The notes beneath the pieces were generated by a model. That model did not search any database. It worked only from the letters and a program-made list of their open reading frames with translations, and had not been told where the DNA came from. The position numbers and the translations under genes are program-made. 64,000 bases of DNA from Carnobacterium maltaromaticum DSM 20342 (GTDB lineage Bacteria; Bacillota; Bacilli; Lactobacillales; Carnobacteriaceae): positions 372,001-436,000 of the forward strand of contig NZ_JQMX01000001.1 of assembly GCF_000744945.1 (NCBI RefSeq), read 5' to 3'. Position 1 is the stretch's first letter; each line of letters begins with the position of its first letter. Positions 25,599 to 35,090 of this stretch are shown here, piece after piece.

Positions 25599-27589
25599 TT
25601 GTTCGATACAACTGACCAACTTGCAGTAAATACGATTAGAACACTTAGTATGGATGGAATTCAAAAAGCTAATTCTGGACACCCAGGCTTACCAATGGGG
25701 GCAGCTCCAATGGCCTATACACTTTGGACAAAGCATTTGAAAGTCAACCCTAAGAATTCAAGCTGGACGGATCGTGATCGTTTTGTGTTATCCGCTGGAC
25801 ATGGATCAATGCTTTTATATAGCATGTTACATCTATCTGGTTATGCGGTTACTATGGATGATTTAAAAACTTCCGCCAATGGGATAGCAAAACACCAGGA
25901 CATCCAGAAGTTCATCATACAGATGGTGTTGAAGCAACAACAGGACCACTTGGTCAAGGAATTGCTAATGCTGTAGGTATGGCAATGGCAGAAGCCCATA
26001 TTGCAGCTACGTATAATAAAGAGGGACATACAATCGTTGATCATTTCACCTACGCTTTATGTGGAGATGGTGATTTAATGGAAGGTGTTTCTGCTGAAGC
26101 AGCAAGTATGGCAGGGCATTTAAAATTAGGTAAATTAGTCGTTCTTTATGATTCAAATGATATTTCATTAGATGGACCAACTTCTAAAGCATTTACAGAG
26201 AATGTTGGAAAACGTTTTGAAGCATATAATTGGCAACATATTTTAGTAAAAGATGGCAACGACTTAGCTGAGATTGAAGCAGCTATTGAAGCAGCTAAAG
26301 CTGAAACAAAAAAACCAACATTAATTGAGGTTAAGACTGTTATCGGATTTGGTGCTCCAAATGCCGGAACATCTAAAGTTCATGGTGCTCCACTTGGTGT
26401 TGATGGAATTGAAGCAGCTAAAAAAGCGTACGGTTGGGATTATCCAGCATTTACAGTACCAACTGCTGTTGCAGAGCGTTTTGAAGAAACGATGATTCAA
26501 AAAGGAGCTGAAGCTGAAGCTGCTTGGAATGAGAAATTTGCAGCATACAAAACAGCTTACCCTGAATTAGCAGCACAATTTGAAAAAATTATTTCTGGCG
26601 ATTTACCAAGTGATTGGAATAGTGAATTACCTGTTTATGAAGTTGGACAAAGTGCAGCATCTCGTGTGACAAGTAGCGAAACTATCCAAGCATTATCGAA
26701 ACGTTTACCAGGTTTCTGGGGCGGGTCAGCTGATTTATCAGCATCAAATAATACAATGGTCGCTGGTGAAAAAGATTTTGAACCAGGACAATATGAAGGA
26801 CGCAATATTTGGTACGGTGTTCGTGAATTTGCAATGGCAGCAGCAATGAACGGAATTGCTCTACACGGCGGATCAAGAATATATGGCGGAACATTCTTTG
26901 TCTTTACAGATTATTTACGTGCTGCTATTCGTTTAGCTGCTATTTCTAAAGCGCCAGTAACGTATGTATTTACTCATGATTCAATTGCAGTTGGAGAAGA
27001 TGGACCAACTCATGAACCAGTAGAACAGTTATCAAGTTTACGAGGAATGCCAAATCTTTCAGTGATTCGTCCGGCTGATGGAAATGAAGTTGTTGCTGCT
27101 TGGGAACAAGCTATTACATCAACAGATCATCCAACTATTCTTGTCTTAACTCGTCAAAATTTACCAGTTTTACCTGGAACAAAAGAAAATGCTCGTAAAA
27201 ATGTAGCTAAAGGAGCATATGTAATTTCTCCTCAAGCCGGTGAAAAACCAGCTGGTATTTTAATTGCAACAGGTTCTGAAGTAGCTCTAGCAATTGAAGC
27301 TCAAAAAGCGTTACAAGCAGAAGGTCAAGATGTTTCAGTTGTTTCAATGCCTAGCTTTGATTTATTTGCGAAACAAGACAAAGCTTATCAAGAAAGTGTG
27401 TTACCAAATGATGTTCGCAAACGAGTGTCAATTGAAATGGGTGCAACTTTTGGTTGGGAACGTTTTGTTGGACTTGATGGAGCTATGATTGGAATCGACA
27501 AATACGGTGCAAGTGCTCCTGGCGATATTGTTATTGAAAAATATGGTTTTACAGTTGAAAATGTAGTTCAAACATTTAAAAATTTATAA
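25599..27589 (+). pseudogene. tkt: transketolase, interrupted by a one-base frameshift
   Basis: The gene would encode a transketolase of about 663 residues, the usual length. The first frame (to 25976) covers the start, including [18 protein letters not shown] and the thiamine-region [16 protein letters not shown]. The rest is in the next frame, with [30 protein letters not shown] and the C-terminal domain. Adding one A to the AAAAA run at 25865-25869 restores the conserved [20 protein letters not shown]. All key motifs are intact, so a sequencing indel or a very recent mutation is likely. The start is TTG 25599, eight bases after AGAGGA. An internal ATG at 25979 is not the real start. Confidence 0.85.
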
Positions 27590-27610
27590 AATAATGTCAC
27601 ATCAAAGTAG

Positions 27611-27651
27611 TAAAAAGGAGACTGGGATTGAGAAATCTCAGCTCCTTTTTG
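27611..27651 (+). terminator. Terminator of tkt
   Basis: AAAAAGGAG pairs with CTCCTTTTT, with an inner CTGGGATT/AATCTCAG helix (one G-U pair). Confidence 0.85.
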
Positions 27652-27806
27652 CATGTTTATTCAAAAGAATAGTCAAATTAAGCTATAAAACTGCTAAATT
27701 AAGAAATAAATCAACTTTTTTTAATATTCTTTTGAGTAGCTATTTATTTTTAAGTGATAATCTAGTACAATTGATAAATGAGAAGTCTGGAAAGGAGTGA
27801 ATTGAG

Positions 27807-28043
27807 ATGAACATGGGAATTGCTATTTTATTAATCGTTCTTGCTTTAGTAGGAGGATTAGTTGGTGGATATTTTATTGCAAGAAAATACATGATGGATT
27901 ATTTTAAAAAGAATCCTCCCGTTAATGAGGATATGCTACGTATGTTAATGATGCAAATGGGTCAAAAACCGTCTGAAAAGAAAATTAAACAGATGATGGC
28001 TTCAATGCAAGTTCAAACAGAAAAAGCGAATAAAAAGAAATAA
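27807..28043 (+). CDS. yneF: YneF-family (UPF0154) small membrane protein
   Basis: A 78-residue protein with one N-terminal transmembrane helix (about 3-25) and a conserved cytoplasmic part, [20 protein letters not shown], followed by [13 protein letters not shown]0154 proteins are common in Firmicutes and are probably involved in envelope or division functions, but the role is not known. The gene follows tkt, as in Bacillus. ATG 27807 is nine bases after GGAG. An in-frame ATG two codons later is also possible. Confidence 0.88.
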   Translation: MNMGIAILLIVLALVGGLVGGYFIARKYMMDYFKKNPPVNEDMLRMLMMQMGQKPSEKKIKQMMASMQVQTEKANKKK

Positions 28044-28085
28044 TTTAATAAATTAGGGGACTGATTTTTTATTTTGATTCTTTCA

Positions 28086-28120
28086 AAAAAAACGGGCAGA
28101 TTATTCTGCTCGTCTTTTTT
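28086..28120 (+). terminator. Terminator of yneF
   Basis: ACGGGCAGA pairs with TCTGCTCGT (one G-U pair) around TTAT, followed by CTTTTTTG. Confidence 0.8.
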
Positions 28121-28226
28121 GTTTTTAATAGCGGATTTTGGCTATTGTTTTGAAATCATGTATAAATAAACAGGCTTCTAATAGAGTGGTCAAAATAAAA
28201 ATAAAAAGTAGGTGTAAGAAACAGTT

Positions 28227-29978
28227 ATGGGTATTTTTAAAAAGTTAGGTTGGTTTTTTAAGCAAGAAAAAAAATCATATATCACAGGTATCTTTTTCCT
28301 TATTTTAGTTGCACTAGTTCAACTAGTACCTCCACGGGTTATCGGAGTAGTTGTGGATGAAATTGCGGCTGGGAAAATGACGGGGGCTTATCTTAGTCGT
28401 TGGATCCTTATTTTAGTTGCCGCTGGAATCGGTCAATATACTTTTCGCTACATTTGGCGATTAAATATTTGGGGTGGCGCTGCAAAATTAGAGCAAACGC
28501 TACGAAATAATTTATTTAAACATTTTACCCAGATGGATCATAGCTTTTTCCAAAAATATCGAACTGGGGATTTGATGGCACATGCTACGAATGACTTATC
28601 TGCAATTCAAATGGTTGCAGGTGGTGGAATTTTAACCTTAGCAGATTCAATGATTACTGGTGGAGCAACAATTATCGCAATGGCTATTTTTATTGATTGG
28701 CGTTTAACGTTAATAGCGCTCATTCCTTTGCCACTTTTAGCAGTGGCTTCCCGGGTTTTAGGGTCCAAACTACATGAACGTTTTAGAGGTGCACAAGCTG
28801 CCTTTTCTTCTATGAACGATAAAACACAAGAAAGTATTAGTGGGATTAAGGTCATTAAGACGTTTGGAGAAGAAGCAGCAGATGTGGCAGATTTTAAAGA
28901 ACAGACAGATAAAGTTGTTGCAAAAAATAAACGTGTGTATCTGATTGATTCCCTATTTGACCCGGCGATTACTTTTATCATGGGAATTTCTTATGTGCTT
29001 ACCATTATTATTGGTGGAAGTTACGTAATGTCTGGGACAATTTCAATTGGGCAACTGATTTCGTTTATCAGCTATATTGCAATGCTAATTTGGCCAATGT
29101 TTGCAATTGGTCGTTTATTTAATATTTTAGAACGTGGGAGTGCGAGTTATAACCGAGTTGAGGAATTATTAAGCGAAAGTTCATCAATTATTGAAAATCC
29201 AAATACTGTTCAAGAGCTAGTTAATGGCAGACTTGATTATCGAATTGATGAGTTTCATTATCCTGAGGATGATCGAGTAGCGCTTAATCACGTACATTTT
29301 ACCATTAAACAGGGGGATACTTTGGGTATCGTTGGTAAAACTGGAGCAGGCAAAACGACTTTGTTTAAATTATTATTGAGAGAATATGATGAGTATGCAG
29401 GAAGTATTCGATTTGGAGGTCACGATATTCGTGATTATTCATTAAATGCATTACTTCATGGGCTTGGCTATGTTCCTCAAGATCAATTTTTATTTTCAAC
29501 AACGATTCGTGAAAATATCCGGTTTGCAAACCCCAATTTAACGGAAGAAGACGTAATCAATGCAGCTAAATTAACAGCTATTCATGATGATATTTTGGGA
29601 TTGCCGAATGGCTATGACACTTTAGTTGGTGAGCGTGGTGTTTCCTTATCAGGTGGGCAAAAGCAAAGAATTTCTATTGCTCGCGCATTAATTACAAATC
29701 CAGAGTTATTAATTTTAGATGATGCCCTTTCTGCAGTTGATGCAAAAACAGAAGAAGCCATTTTATCGGCTTTGAAAGCCCAACGTCTAGACCAAACTAC
29801 AATTATTGCGGCACATCGAATTAGTAGTGTCATGCATGCAGAAGAGATTATTGTGTTAGACGATGCTGAAATTATTGAACGAGGAAATCATCAAGAATTA
29901 ATAGAAATTGACGGCTGGTATCAAGATATGTTCGATCGCCAACAACTAGAAGACAAGCTTGAAGGGGGTGCGAACTAG
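28227..29978 (+). CDS. ABC exporter half-transporter (YheI/LmrC-like)
   Basis: A 583-residue fused permease-ATPase. Residues 1-310 hold six transmembrane helices and residues 335-575 the nucleotide-binding domain. Walker A is GKTGAGKTT, the signature is LSGGQKQR, and Walker B is LLILDDALSAVDAKT. The Asp after Walker B in place of Glu suggests a degenerate catalytic site, as in one subunit of heterodimeric exporters. It pairs with the next gene, whose GTG start overlaps this stop by one base. Together they probably export drugs or peptides. Confidence 0.88.
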   Translation: MGIFKKLGWFFKQEKKSYITGIFFLILVALVQLVPPRVIGVVVDEIAAGKMTGAYLSRWILILVAAGIGQYTFRYIWRLNIWGGAAKLEQTLRNNLFKHFTQMDHSFFQKYRTGDLMAHATNDLSAIQMVAGGGILTLADSMITGGATIIAMAIFIDWRLTLIALIPLPLLAVASRVLGSKLHERFRGAQAAFSSMNDKTQESISGIKVIKTFGEEAADVADFKEQTDKVVAKNKRVYLIDSLFDPAITFIMGISYVLTIIIGGSYVMSGTISIGQLISFISYIAMLIWPMFAIGRLFNILERGSASYNRVEELLSESSSIIENPNTVQELVNGRLDYRIDEFHYPEDDRVALNHVHFTIKQGDTLGIVGKTGAGKTTLFKLLLREYDEYAGSIRFGGHDIRDYSLNALLHGLGYVPQDQFLFSTTIRENIRFANPNLTEEDVINAAKLTAIHDDILGLPNGYDTLVGERGVSLSGGQKQRISIARALITNPELLILDDALSAVDAKTEEAILSALKAQRLDQTTIIAAHRISSVMHAEEIIVLDDAEIIERGNHQELIEIDGWYQDMFDRQQLEDKLEGGAN

Positions 29979-31768
29979 TGGAAGAAAATAAATCAGAGTG
30001 GTTAAAGTCAATTCCAGTCAAAGAACAAGTCGCCATTGTAAAAAGAATGTTTGTTTTTGCTAAACCATTTAAGAAACAGTTTTTTATTGCTATCTTTTTC
30101 GGAGTTATTTTAGCGATTATTAACATTTTATTGCCTCGTATTTTACAAATTTTTATGGATAGTTATTTAACGCCAAGAAAAGCTACAACAGAGATAATTA
30201 TTACTTTTGCAAGCATTTATTTTGCAGTAACTTTAGCAAAAATAGTTGTTTGGTTTTGTCAGATGTATATTTTTAATATGGCAGCTGAAAAAACAGTTCA
30301 AAATATTCGTAATCAATTATTTGAAAAACTGCATACACTAGGAATGCGTTATTTTGATCAAACTCCAGCAGGATCAATTGTTTCAAGAGTAACAAATGAC
30401 ACTGAAACGATTAAAGAATTTTGGGCGGTCTTTTTAACAGTATTACAAGGTCTATTTGCTATTATTTCCGCATTTACAGCGATGTTCTTGTTGAATAGTC
30501 AAATTGCTATGTGGTGCTTACTTTTCTTGCCAATTTTAATGGTAGTTGTATGGTATTACCAACATTTTAGTTCGAAAGTATATCGTGGTATGCGTGAAAA
30601 ACTAAGCCAATTAAATACAAAATTAAATGAGTCTATTTCAGGCATGGGAATTATTCAGCAGTTTCGTCAGGAAAAAAGACTACAAGCTGAATTTAATGAA
30701 ACGAATAACGACTATTTTCAATCAAGAATTTCGATGGTTAAAATTAACGCGTTGTTACTAGGACCAATTATTAGCTTGCTTTATACGTTTTCTCTTGCAG
30801 TTATTCTAGGCTTTTTTGGATATAATGCACTGACAGAGCCTGTTAGTATTGGTGTGGTTTATGCATTTATTTCATACACTCAAAGTTTTTTTAATCCAAT
30901 GACAAATATGATGGATTATTTAAGCATTTTTCAAGATGGGATTGTTTCAAGTAGCCGTGTGTTAAAAGTAATGGATGAAACAAGCCTAACTCCTCAACAA
31001 GACTCACTCGCTACAGGTGAAATTCAGGATGCTGAGATTGAATTTAAGCATGTGAGTTTTTCATATGACGGCGAGCACGATGTGTTAACAGATATTAGTT
31101 TTACAGCAAAACCTGGTGAAACGGTCGCTTTAGTCGGTCATACTGGGAGTGGAAAAAGCTCGATAATTAATGTATTATTACGCTTTTATGAATTTAATCG
31201 AGGAGATATTTTAATTGATGGAAAATCCATTAAAGAGTATCCGATTACAGAAATACGTGAAAAAATGGGCTTAGTATTACAAGATTCTTTCTTGTTTTAT
31301 GGAGATATTAAACGTAATATTCGCTTAATGAATCAAACGATTACGGACTATCAAATTGAAGAGGCTGCTCGTTTTGTTCAAGCAGATAGTTTTATAGAAG
31401 AGTTGCCCGGGCAATACAATGCAAAAGTTATTGAGCGTGGTGCCAGTTATTCTAGTGGTCAACGTCAGCTGATTTCATTTGCCAGAACAATTGTAACGGA
31501 TCCGAAAATTTTAGTATTGGATGAAGCAACGGCTAATATTGATACGGAGACCGAAACATTAATTCAAGAAGGCCTTAAAAAAATGCGACAAGGTCGGACT
31601 ACGATTGCGATTGCTCATCGTCTGTCAACAATTCGCGATGCAAATTTAATTCTTGTTTTAGATCATGGAAAAATTATTGAACGTGGAACTCATGAAGAAC
31701 TAATTGAATTAGGTGGTATATATTATGATATGTATCGCTTGCAAAATAGTGAAAATGCAACTGGTTAA
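29978..31768 (+). CDS. ABC exporter half-transporter (YheH/LmrD-like)
   Basis: A 596-residue fused permease-ATPase. Six helices lie in about residues 30-330. In the nucleotide-binding domain Walker A is GHTGSGKSS, the signature region reads YSSGQRQL, and Walker B is ILVLDEATANIDTET with the catalytic Glu. The signature lacks the usual LSGGQ Gly, a feature of the consensus/degenerate pairing of heterodimeric exporters. The GTG start overlaps the preceding stop (TAGTG), so the two subunits are translationally coupled. A terminator follows. Confidence 0.88.
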   Translation: MEENKSEWLKSIPVKEQVAIVKRMFVFAKPFKKQFFIAIFFGVILAIINILLPRILQIFMDSYLTPRKATTEIIITFASIYFAVTLAKIVVWFCQMYIFNMAAEKTVQNIRNQLFEKLHTLGMRYFDQTPAGSIVSRVTNDTETIKEFWAVFLTVLQGLFAIISAFTAMFLLNSQIAMWCLLFLPILMVVVWYYQHFSSKVYRGMREKLSQLNTKLNESISGMGIIQQFRQEKRLQAEFNETNNDYFQSRISMVKINALLLGPIISLLYTFSLAVILGFFGYNALTEPVSIGVVYAFISYTQSFFNPMTNMMDYLSIFQDGIVSSSRVLKVMDETSLTPQQDSLATGEIQDAEIEFKHVSFSYDGEHDVLTDISFTAKPGETVALVGHTGSGKSSIINVLLRFYEFNRGDILIDGKSIKEYPITEIREKMGLVLQDSFLFYGDIKRNIRLMNQTITDYQIEEAARFVQADSFIEELPGQYNAKVIERGASYSSGQRQLISFARTIVTDPKILVLDEATANIDTETETLIQEGLKKMRQGRTTIAIAHRLSTIRDANLILVLDHGKIIERGTHEELIELGGIYYDMYRLQNSENATG

Positions 31769-31781
31769 TTCATTTAAATAG

Positions 31782-31823
31782 ACAATACGGAAGCTACTTA
31801 TATGTTGCTTCCGTATTGTTTTT
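31782..31823 (+). terminator. Terminator of the ABC exporter operon
   Basis: ACAATACGGAAGC pairs with GCTTCCGTATTGT, followed by TTTTTT. Confidence 0.85.
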
Positions 31824-31824
31824 T

Positions 31825-31942
31825 AGCGCAGTTCTTATGAGCCAACTTTTCGATAAAAAATAAAAATTCGAGAGGACAAAAAGCGTAATATCCATTTTCC
31901 TGTTTTCTTGTGGGAGCTAACCAGTTCAACGAACTTTTTTAG
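31825..31942 (+). repeat. dispersed intergenic rod-hairpin element (copy E3)
   Basis: Begins GCGCAGTTCTTATGAGCC and ends CAGTTCAACGAACTTTTTT. Its outer helix pairs AGTTC with GAACT, where the cdsA copies pair AGCTC with GAGCT: a compensatory change. It is in sense orientation upstream of the Old Yellow Enzyme gene, and a promoter lies between element and gene. Confidence 0.65.
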
Positions 31943-31973
31943 TTGACAAATAATTTTTTTAGCGAGATAGTAT
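31943..31973 (+). promoter_or_regulatory. promoter of the Old Yellow Enzyme gene
   Basis: A consensus -35 TTGACA (31943-31948) and TAGTAT (31968-31973) with a longer-than-ideal 19-bp spacer. It directly follows the end of repeat copy E3. Confidence 0.45.
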
Positions 31974-32006
31974 AGAAAAACTTATCCGAAAGTAGGGGCG
32001 AAAAGT

Positions 32007-33038
32007 ATGGTGAATTTAGATCATTCATTTTCAATTAAAGGGTTAACCTTAAAAAATAGAATTGTTATGGCTCCAATGTGTCAATATTCAGTCGAAAAAG
32101 AAGATGGTAAACCAAATGACTGGCATTTTGTGCATTATGTTTCTCGTGCGGTTGGTGGTGTCGGCTTAATTTTAATAGAAATGACGGATGTTGAACCTGA
32201 TGGTCGAATTACAAATAATGATTTAGGTTTATGGACAGATGAACAGATACCAGCTTTCAAAAAAATAATTGATGAAGTCCATCGTCAAGGAGCTAAAATT
32301 GGTATTCAAATTGCCCACGCAGGTCGTAAGGCACAAGATACAGAGGAACCTGTTGGAGCAACTAATCAACCAATCGAAGATGGCGTCTCTCGACGTGGTG
32401 TACCTAGAGCATTAACAACTGAAGAGGTTGGTGCTATGGTGGATAAATACAAAGATGCAGCTAGAAGAGCCGTTGAAGCTGGGGTAGATACGATTGAAAT
32501 TCATGGAGCTCATGGTTACTTAATTCATCAGTTTATCTCGCCTTTGGTGAATACCCGTGAGGATCAATACGGGCAGGACTTAGCTAGATTTCCAGTTGAA
32601 ATTATTAAGGCTGTCAAAAGTGTTATGCCAGATGATATGCCATTGCTTATGCGTCTTTCAGCAATTGAGTACGTTGAAAATGGCTACGATATTCAACACT
32701 CTCTTGAAATAGCTAAAAAATGTCAAGAAGCGGGTGTTGATGTATTTCATATTTCAAGTGGTGGAGAAGGGACTCCAGGAACTTTAAAACCAGGTAATTA
32801 TCCAGGTTACCAAGTTCCAATGGCTAGGAAATATCGTGAAATGCTAAATGTACCTGTGATTGCGGTAGGAAAATTAGAGAGTCCTGAACTTGCTGAAGCG
32901 GTTATTGCCAATCAAGATGCTGATTTAGTTGCGATTGGAAGAGGTTTGCTAGATGATCCTTACTGGGGAATCCATGCTTTGAAAAAAATAGGCAAATCAG
33001 TTGTACCTCCTAAACAGTATGAACGTGGTATTCGCTAA
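32007..33038 (+). CDS. namA: Old Yellow Enzyme family NADPH dehydrogenase (NamA/YqjM-like)
   Basis: A 343-residue FMN-dependent TIM-barrel flavoenzyme of the YqjM class, about the family length. The class-defining Cys25 is in MAPMCQYS. The active-site histidines are in EIHGAHGYLIHQF, and the FMN phosphate-binding end is AIGRGLLDDPYW. It reduces activated alkenes such as enones and nitro compounds and is often oxidative-stress induced. It stands alone between two terminators. Confidence 0.9.
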   Translation: MVNLDHSFSIKGLTLKNRIVMAPMCQYSVEKEDGKPNDWHFVHYVSRAVGGVGLILIEMTDVEPDGRITNNDLGLWTDEQIPAFKKIIDEVHRQGAKIGIQIAHAGRKAQDTEEPVGATNQPIEDGVSRRGVPRALTTEEVGAMVDKYKDAARRAVEAGVDTIEIHGAHGYLIHQFISPLVNTREDQYGQDLARFPVEIIKAVKSVMPDDMPLLMRLSAIEYVENGYDIQHSLEIAKKCQEAGVDVFHISSGGEGTPGTLKPGNYPGYQVPMARKYREMLNVPVIAVGKLESPELAEAVIANQDADLVAIGRGLLDDPYWGIHALKKIGKSVVPPKQYERGIR

Positions 33039-33039
33039 T

Positions 33040-33078
33040 TAAAAAGCTCGAGGTGCTGGCTTTAAACGAACTAGCCTA
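33040..33078 (-). repeat. short deletion derivative of the rod-hairpin element
   Basis: On the minus strand it reads AGGCTAGTTCG... ending CTCGAGCTTTTTAAT: the two ends of the element with the centre missing. It lies just after the stop of namA, in a gap between convergent genes, so here it is not in a leader. Confidence 0.4.
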
Positions 33079-33080
33079 AA

Positions 33081-33120
33081 AAAATAGAACCAATTAGCGA
33101 GAAAACTAATTGGTTCTATT
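33081..33120. terminator. Bidirectional terminator between namA and plsC
   Basis: AATAGAACCAATTAG pairs with CTAATTGGTTCTATT around an 8-base loop, with A and T runs on both sides. Confidence 0.85.
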
Positions 33121-33738
33121 TTATTTAGCTTCATACTTATAGTTTGGATCAATTTCTGCATCTAACTGATCAAAAGCTGCTTGCATTTGATCTTCAATGT
33201 CTTTCAGTGTTTCTTTGGTTAATTTTACTTTCTTATCTAAATAAATAGGTTCACCAAAATTGACAGTTACACGTTTTCTAGAAAGTAGTCCTTTAATGGT
33301 TAAGGGACCTTGGAATACAGCTGGAACGATTGGAGCGCCGCTTAGCTTAGCAATTGTTGCGGCTCCACCTTTCAAATCGTTTGAATGGCGTGTTCCACTT
33401 GGGAACATAATTAAGCTTAGATTGCCCTCTTTTAAAAACTTAACTGGTTTTTTGATTACACTTGGTCCTGGATTTTCTCGATCGACAGGGAAAGCATTGG
33501 CATGGACCAAAATCCAACGTAAAATGGGATTCTTAAATAATTCTTGTTTGGCCATAAATGAAAAAATAGTTGGAGTTCCTGCTAAGGCAAAATAGATTGG
33601 ATCAAACCAAGTTCTATGGGGACCAACTAAAATATAAGCTTCTTCTTTAGGTAGGCGCTCTTTATTCGTGTAGCGTGCATTTCCATTAAGGAGAAAAACT
33701 ACAAATCGAGCTACCTGACGTATAAATCGATAGAACAC
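33121..33738 (-). CDS. plsC: 1-acyl-sn-glycerol-3-phosphate acyltransferase
   Basis: A 205-residue PlsC-family acyltransferase. The catalytic HX4D box is GPHRTWFDP near residues 40-48 and the glycerophosphate-binding block is MFPSGTRHSND near 115. It makes phosphatidic acid from lysophosphatidic acid at the membrane. It is the only copy in the window and is convergent with namA. A weak ribosome site GAGAGGTTG precedes the start. Confidence 0.88.
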   Translation of the reverse strand: MFYRFIRQVARFVVFLLNGNARYTNKERLPKEEAYILVGPHRTWFDPIYFALAGTPTIFSFMAKQELFKNPILRWILVHANAFPVDRENPGPSVIKKPVKFLKEGNLSLIMFPSGTRHSNDLKGGAATIAKLSGAPIVPAVFQGPLTIKGLLSRKRVTVNFGEPIYLDKKVKLTKETLKDIEDQMQAAFDQLDAEIDPNYKYEAK

Positions 33739-33897
33739 GTTAACTCAACCTCTCTAGTTTTAAATTCAAATGTAACTATTTTCTTACTTAACAGTATGCA
33801 AGATTATTACGTATTTAGCAAGAAAATTTTCTTATTCCTATACATAAAAAAGAATTTGCTAAAAAAGCACTAGGAAGCATCTTAATTTTTTACAATT

Positions 33898-33906
33898 TGT
33901 TATAAT
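33898..33906 (+). promoter_or_regulatory. extended -10 promoter of sbcD
   Basis: TGTTATAAT, a consensus extended -10, 33 bp before the gene. No good -35. Confidence 0.55.
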
Positions 33907-33938
33907 AGAAGCAGAAGCTAAAATTCGGAGGTTAAAAA

Positions 33939-35090
33939 ATGAAATTTATTCATACTGCAGATTGGCATATTGGAAAGAAAATTCATGGTTTTCAATTGTT
34001 AAAAGAGCAACGCGAAGTTTTTGAGCAAATGCTAGAAGTGGCTATACGTGAGGAAGTAGATGCTATTGTTGTAGCAGGTGATTTGTATGATCGTGCGGTT
34101 CCACCTAGTGAAGCAGTGGCATTGTTAAATCAATTATTTGTTGAACTAAATATTGAAAATCGTTTCCCTATTTTAGCTATTTCTGGAAATCATGATAGCC
34201 CAACCCGATTAGAAACTGGAGGACCATGGTACCAAACCCTAAATTTTCATCTTCATACAAAAATTAGTCAGAGCCTCAAACCAATTGTGATTGGGAATAC
34301 TCAGTTTTTTTTATTGCCTTACTTTGAACCTATAGATGCTCGTCTCTATTTTAAAGATGAGACACTAGTTACTCATGAATTAGCGGCTAAACGGGTCGTT
34401 GAAGAAATGGAGAAGCAGTTTAATTCGGAGTATAATCAGGTATTGGTGGCGCATTTATTTGTGGCTGGGAGTTTACGGACAGAATCTGAAACTGAAGTGA
34501 TGGTTGGGGGATTGGATCAAGTATCTGCAAGTATTTTTAATGCTTTTGACTACGTTGCCCTCGGACATTTACATGATCCAAATGCAACTAGACATGCTAA
34601 ATTACAATATTCGGGTACCTTGTTAAAGTTTTCAATCTCGGAAGCGAATCAGCAAAAAGGCTTCAAATTAATTGAACTTTCCGATGAGGGCGAACTGACC
34701 AATCAATTTTTCCCTGTTTCTCCTGAAAAAGAACTTCGAGTACTTGAAGGTTTTTTTGCTGATTTGATTGAACCAACCTATTATGAAGCACAAAAAAGAG
34801 ATGATTTTATTTATGTTCAGCTAAAAGATACAAAAATGATTCCTGATGCAATGAATCGTTTGCGGGAAATTTATCCGAATGTATTAGGAATGGAACGTTT
34901 GGACCGCAGTGGTTTAATGGCAACTATGAATTTGACTACTCGTGAAAAATTAAAAACAAAGGATCCAAGTGAACTATTTAAAGACTACTATGAAGAAGTA
35001 ATGGGTGAAGCACTATCAAGTAAGCAGGAAACCTTATTAAACGAGTTGTTACAAAATTTAGATGTGACAAACAAAGGAGGAAGAAATTGA
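33939..35090 (+). CDS. sbcD: nuclease SbcCD subunit D
   Basis: A 383-residue calcineurin-like metallophosphoesterase. The metal motifs are ADWHIGKKIHG (residues 7-17), GDLYDR, SGNHDSPTR and GHLHDP. With SbcC it cleaves hairpins and protein-blocked DNA ends. It starts at ATG 33939 behind a GGAGG site. The stop overlaps the TTG start of sbcC (TTGA at 35087-35090). Confidence 0.93.
   Translation: MKFIHTADWHIGKKIHGFQLLKEQREVFEQMLEVAIREEVDAIVVAGDLYDRAVPPSEAVALLNQLFVELNIENRFPILAISGNHDSPTRLETGGPWYQTLNFHLHTKISQSLKPIVIGNTQFFLLPYFEPIDARLYFKDETLVTHELAAKRVVEEMEKQFNSEYNQVLVAHLFVAGSLRTESETEVMVGGLDQVSASIFNAFDYVALGHLHDPNATRHAKLQYSGTLLKFSISEANQQKGFKLIELSDEGELTNQFFPVSPEKELRVLEGFFADLIEPTYYEAQKRDDFIYVQLKDTKMIPDAMNRLREIYPNVLGMERLDRSGLMATMNLTTREKLKTKDPSELFKDYYEEVMGEALSSKQETLLNELLQNLDVTNKGGRN

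Noticed and set aside
25979..27589. The second transketolase frame as a stand-alone shorter gene
   Set aside because: Its ATG is an internal Met of the conserved AVGMAMAEA region and lacks a ribosome site; the frame is the continuation of one gene.
27594..27800. A 68-codon frame after tkt
   Set aside because: It translates the tkt terminator and has no ribosome site or family resemblance.
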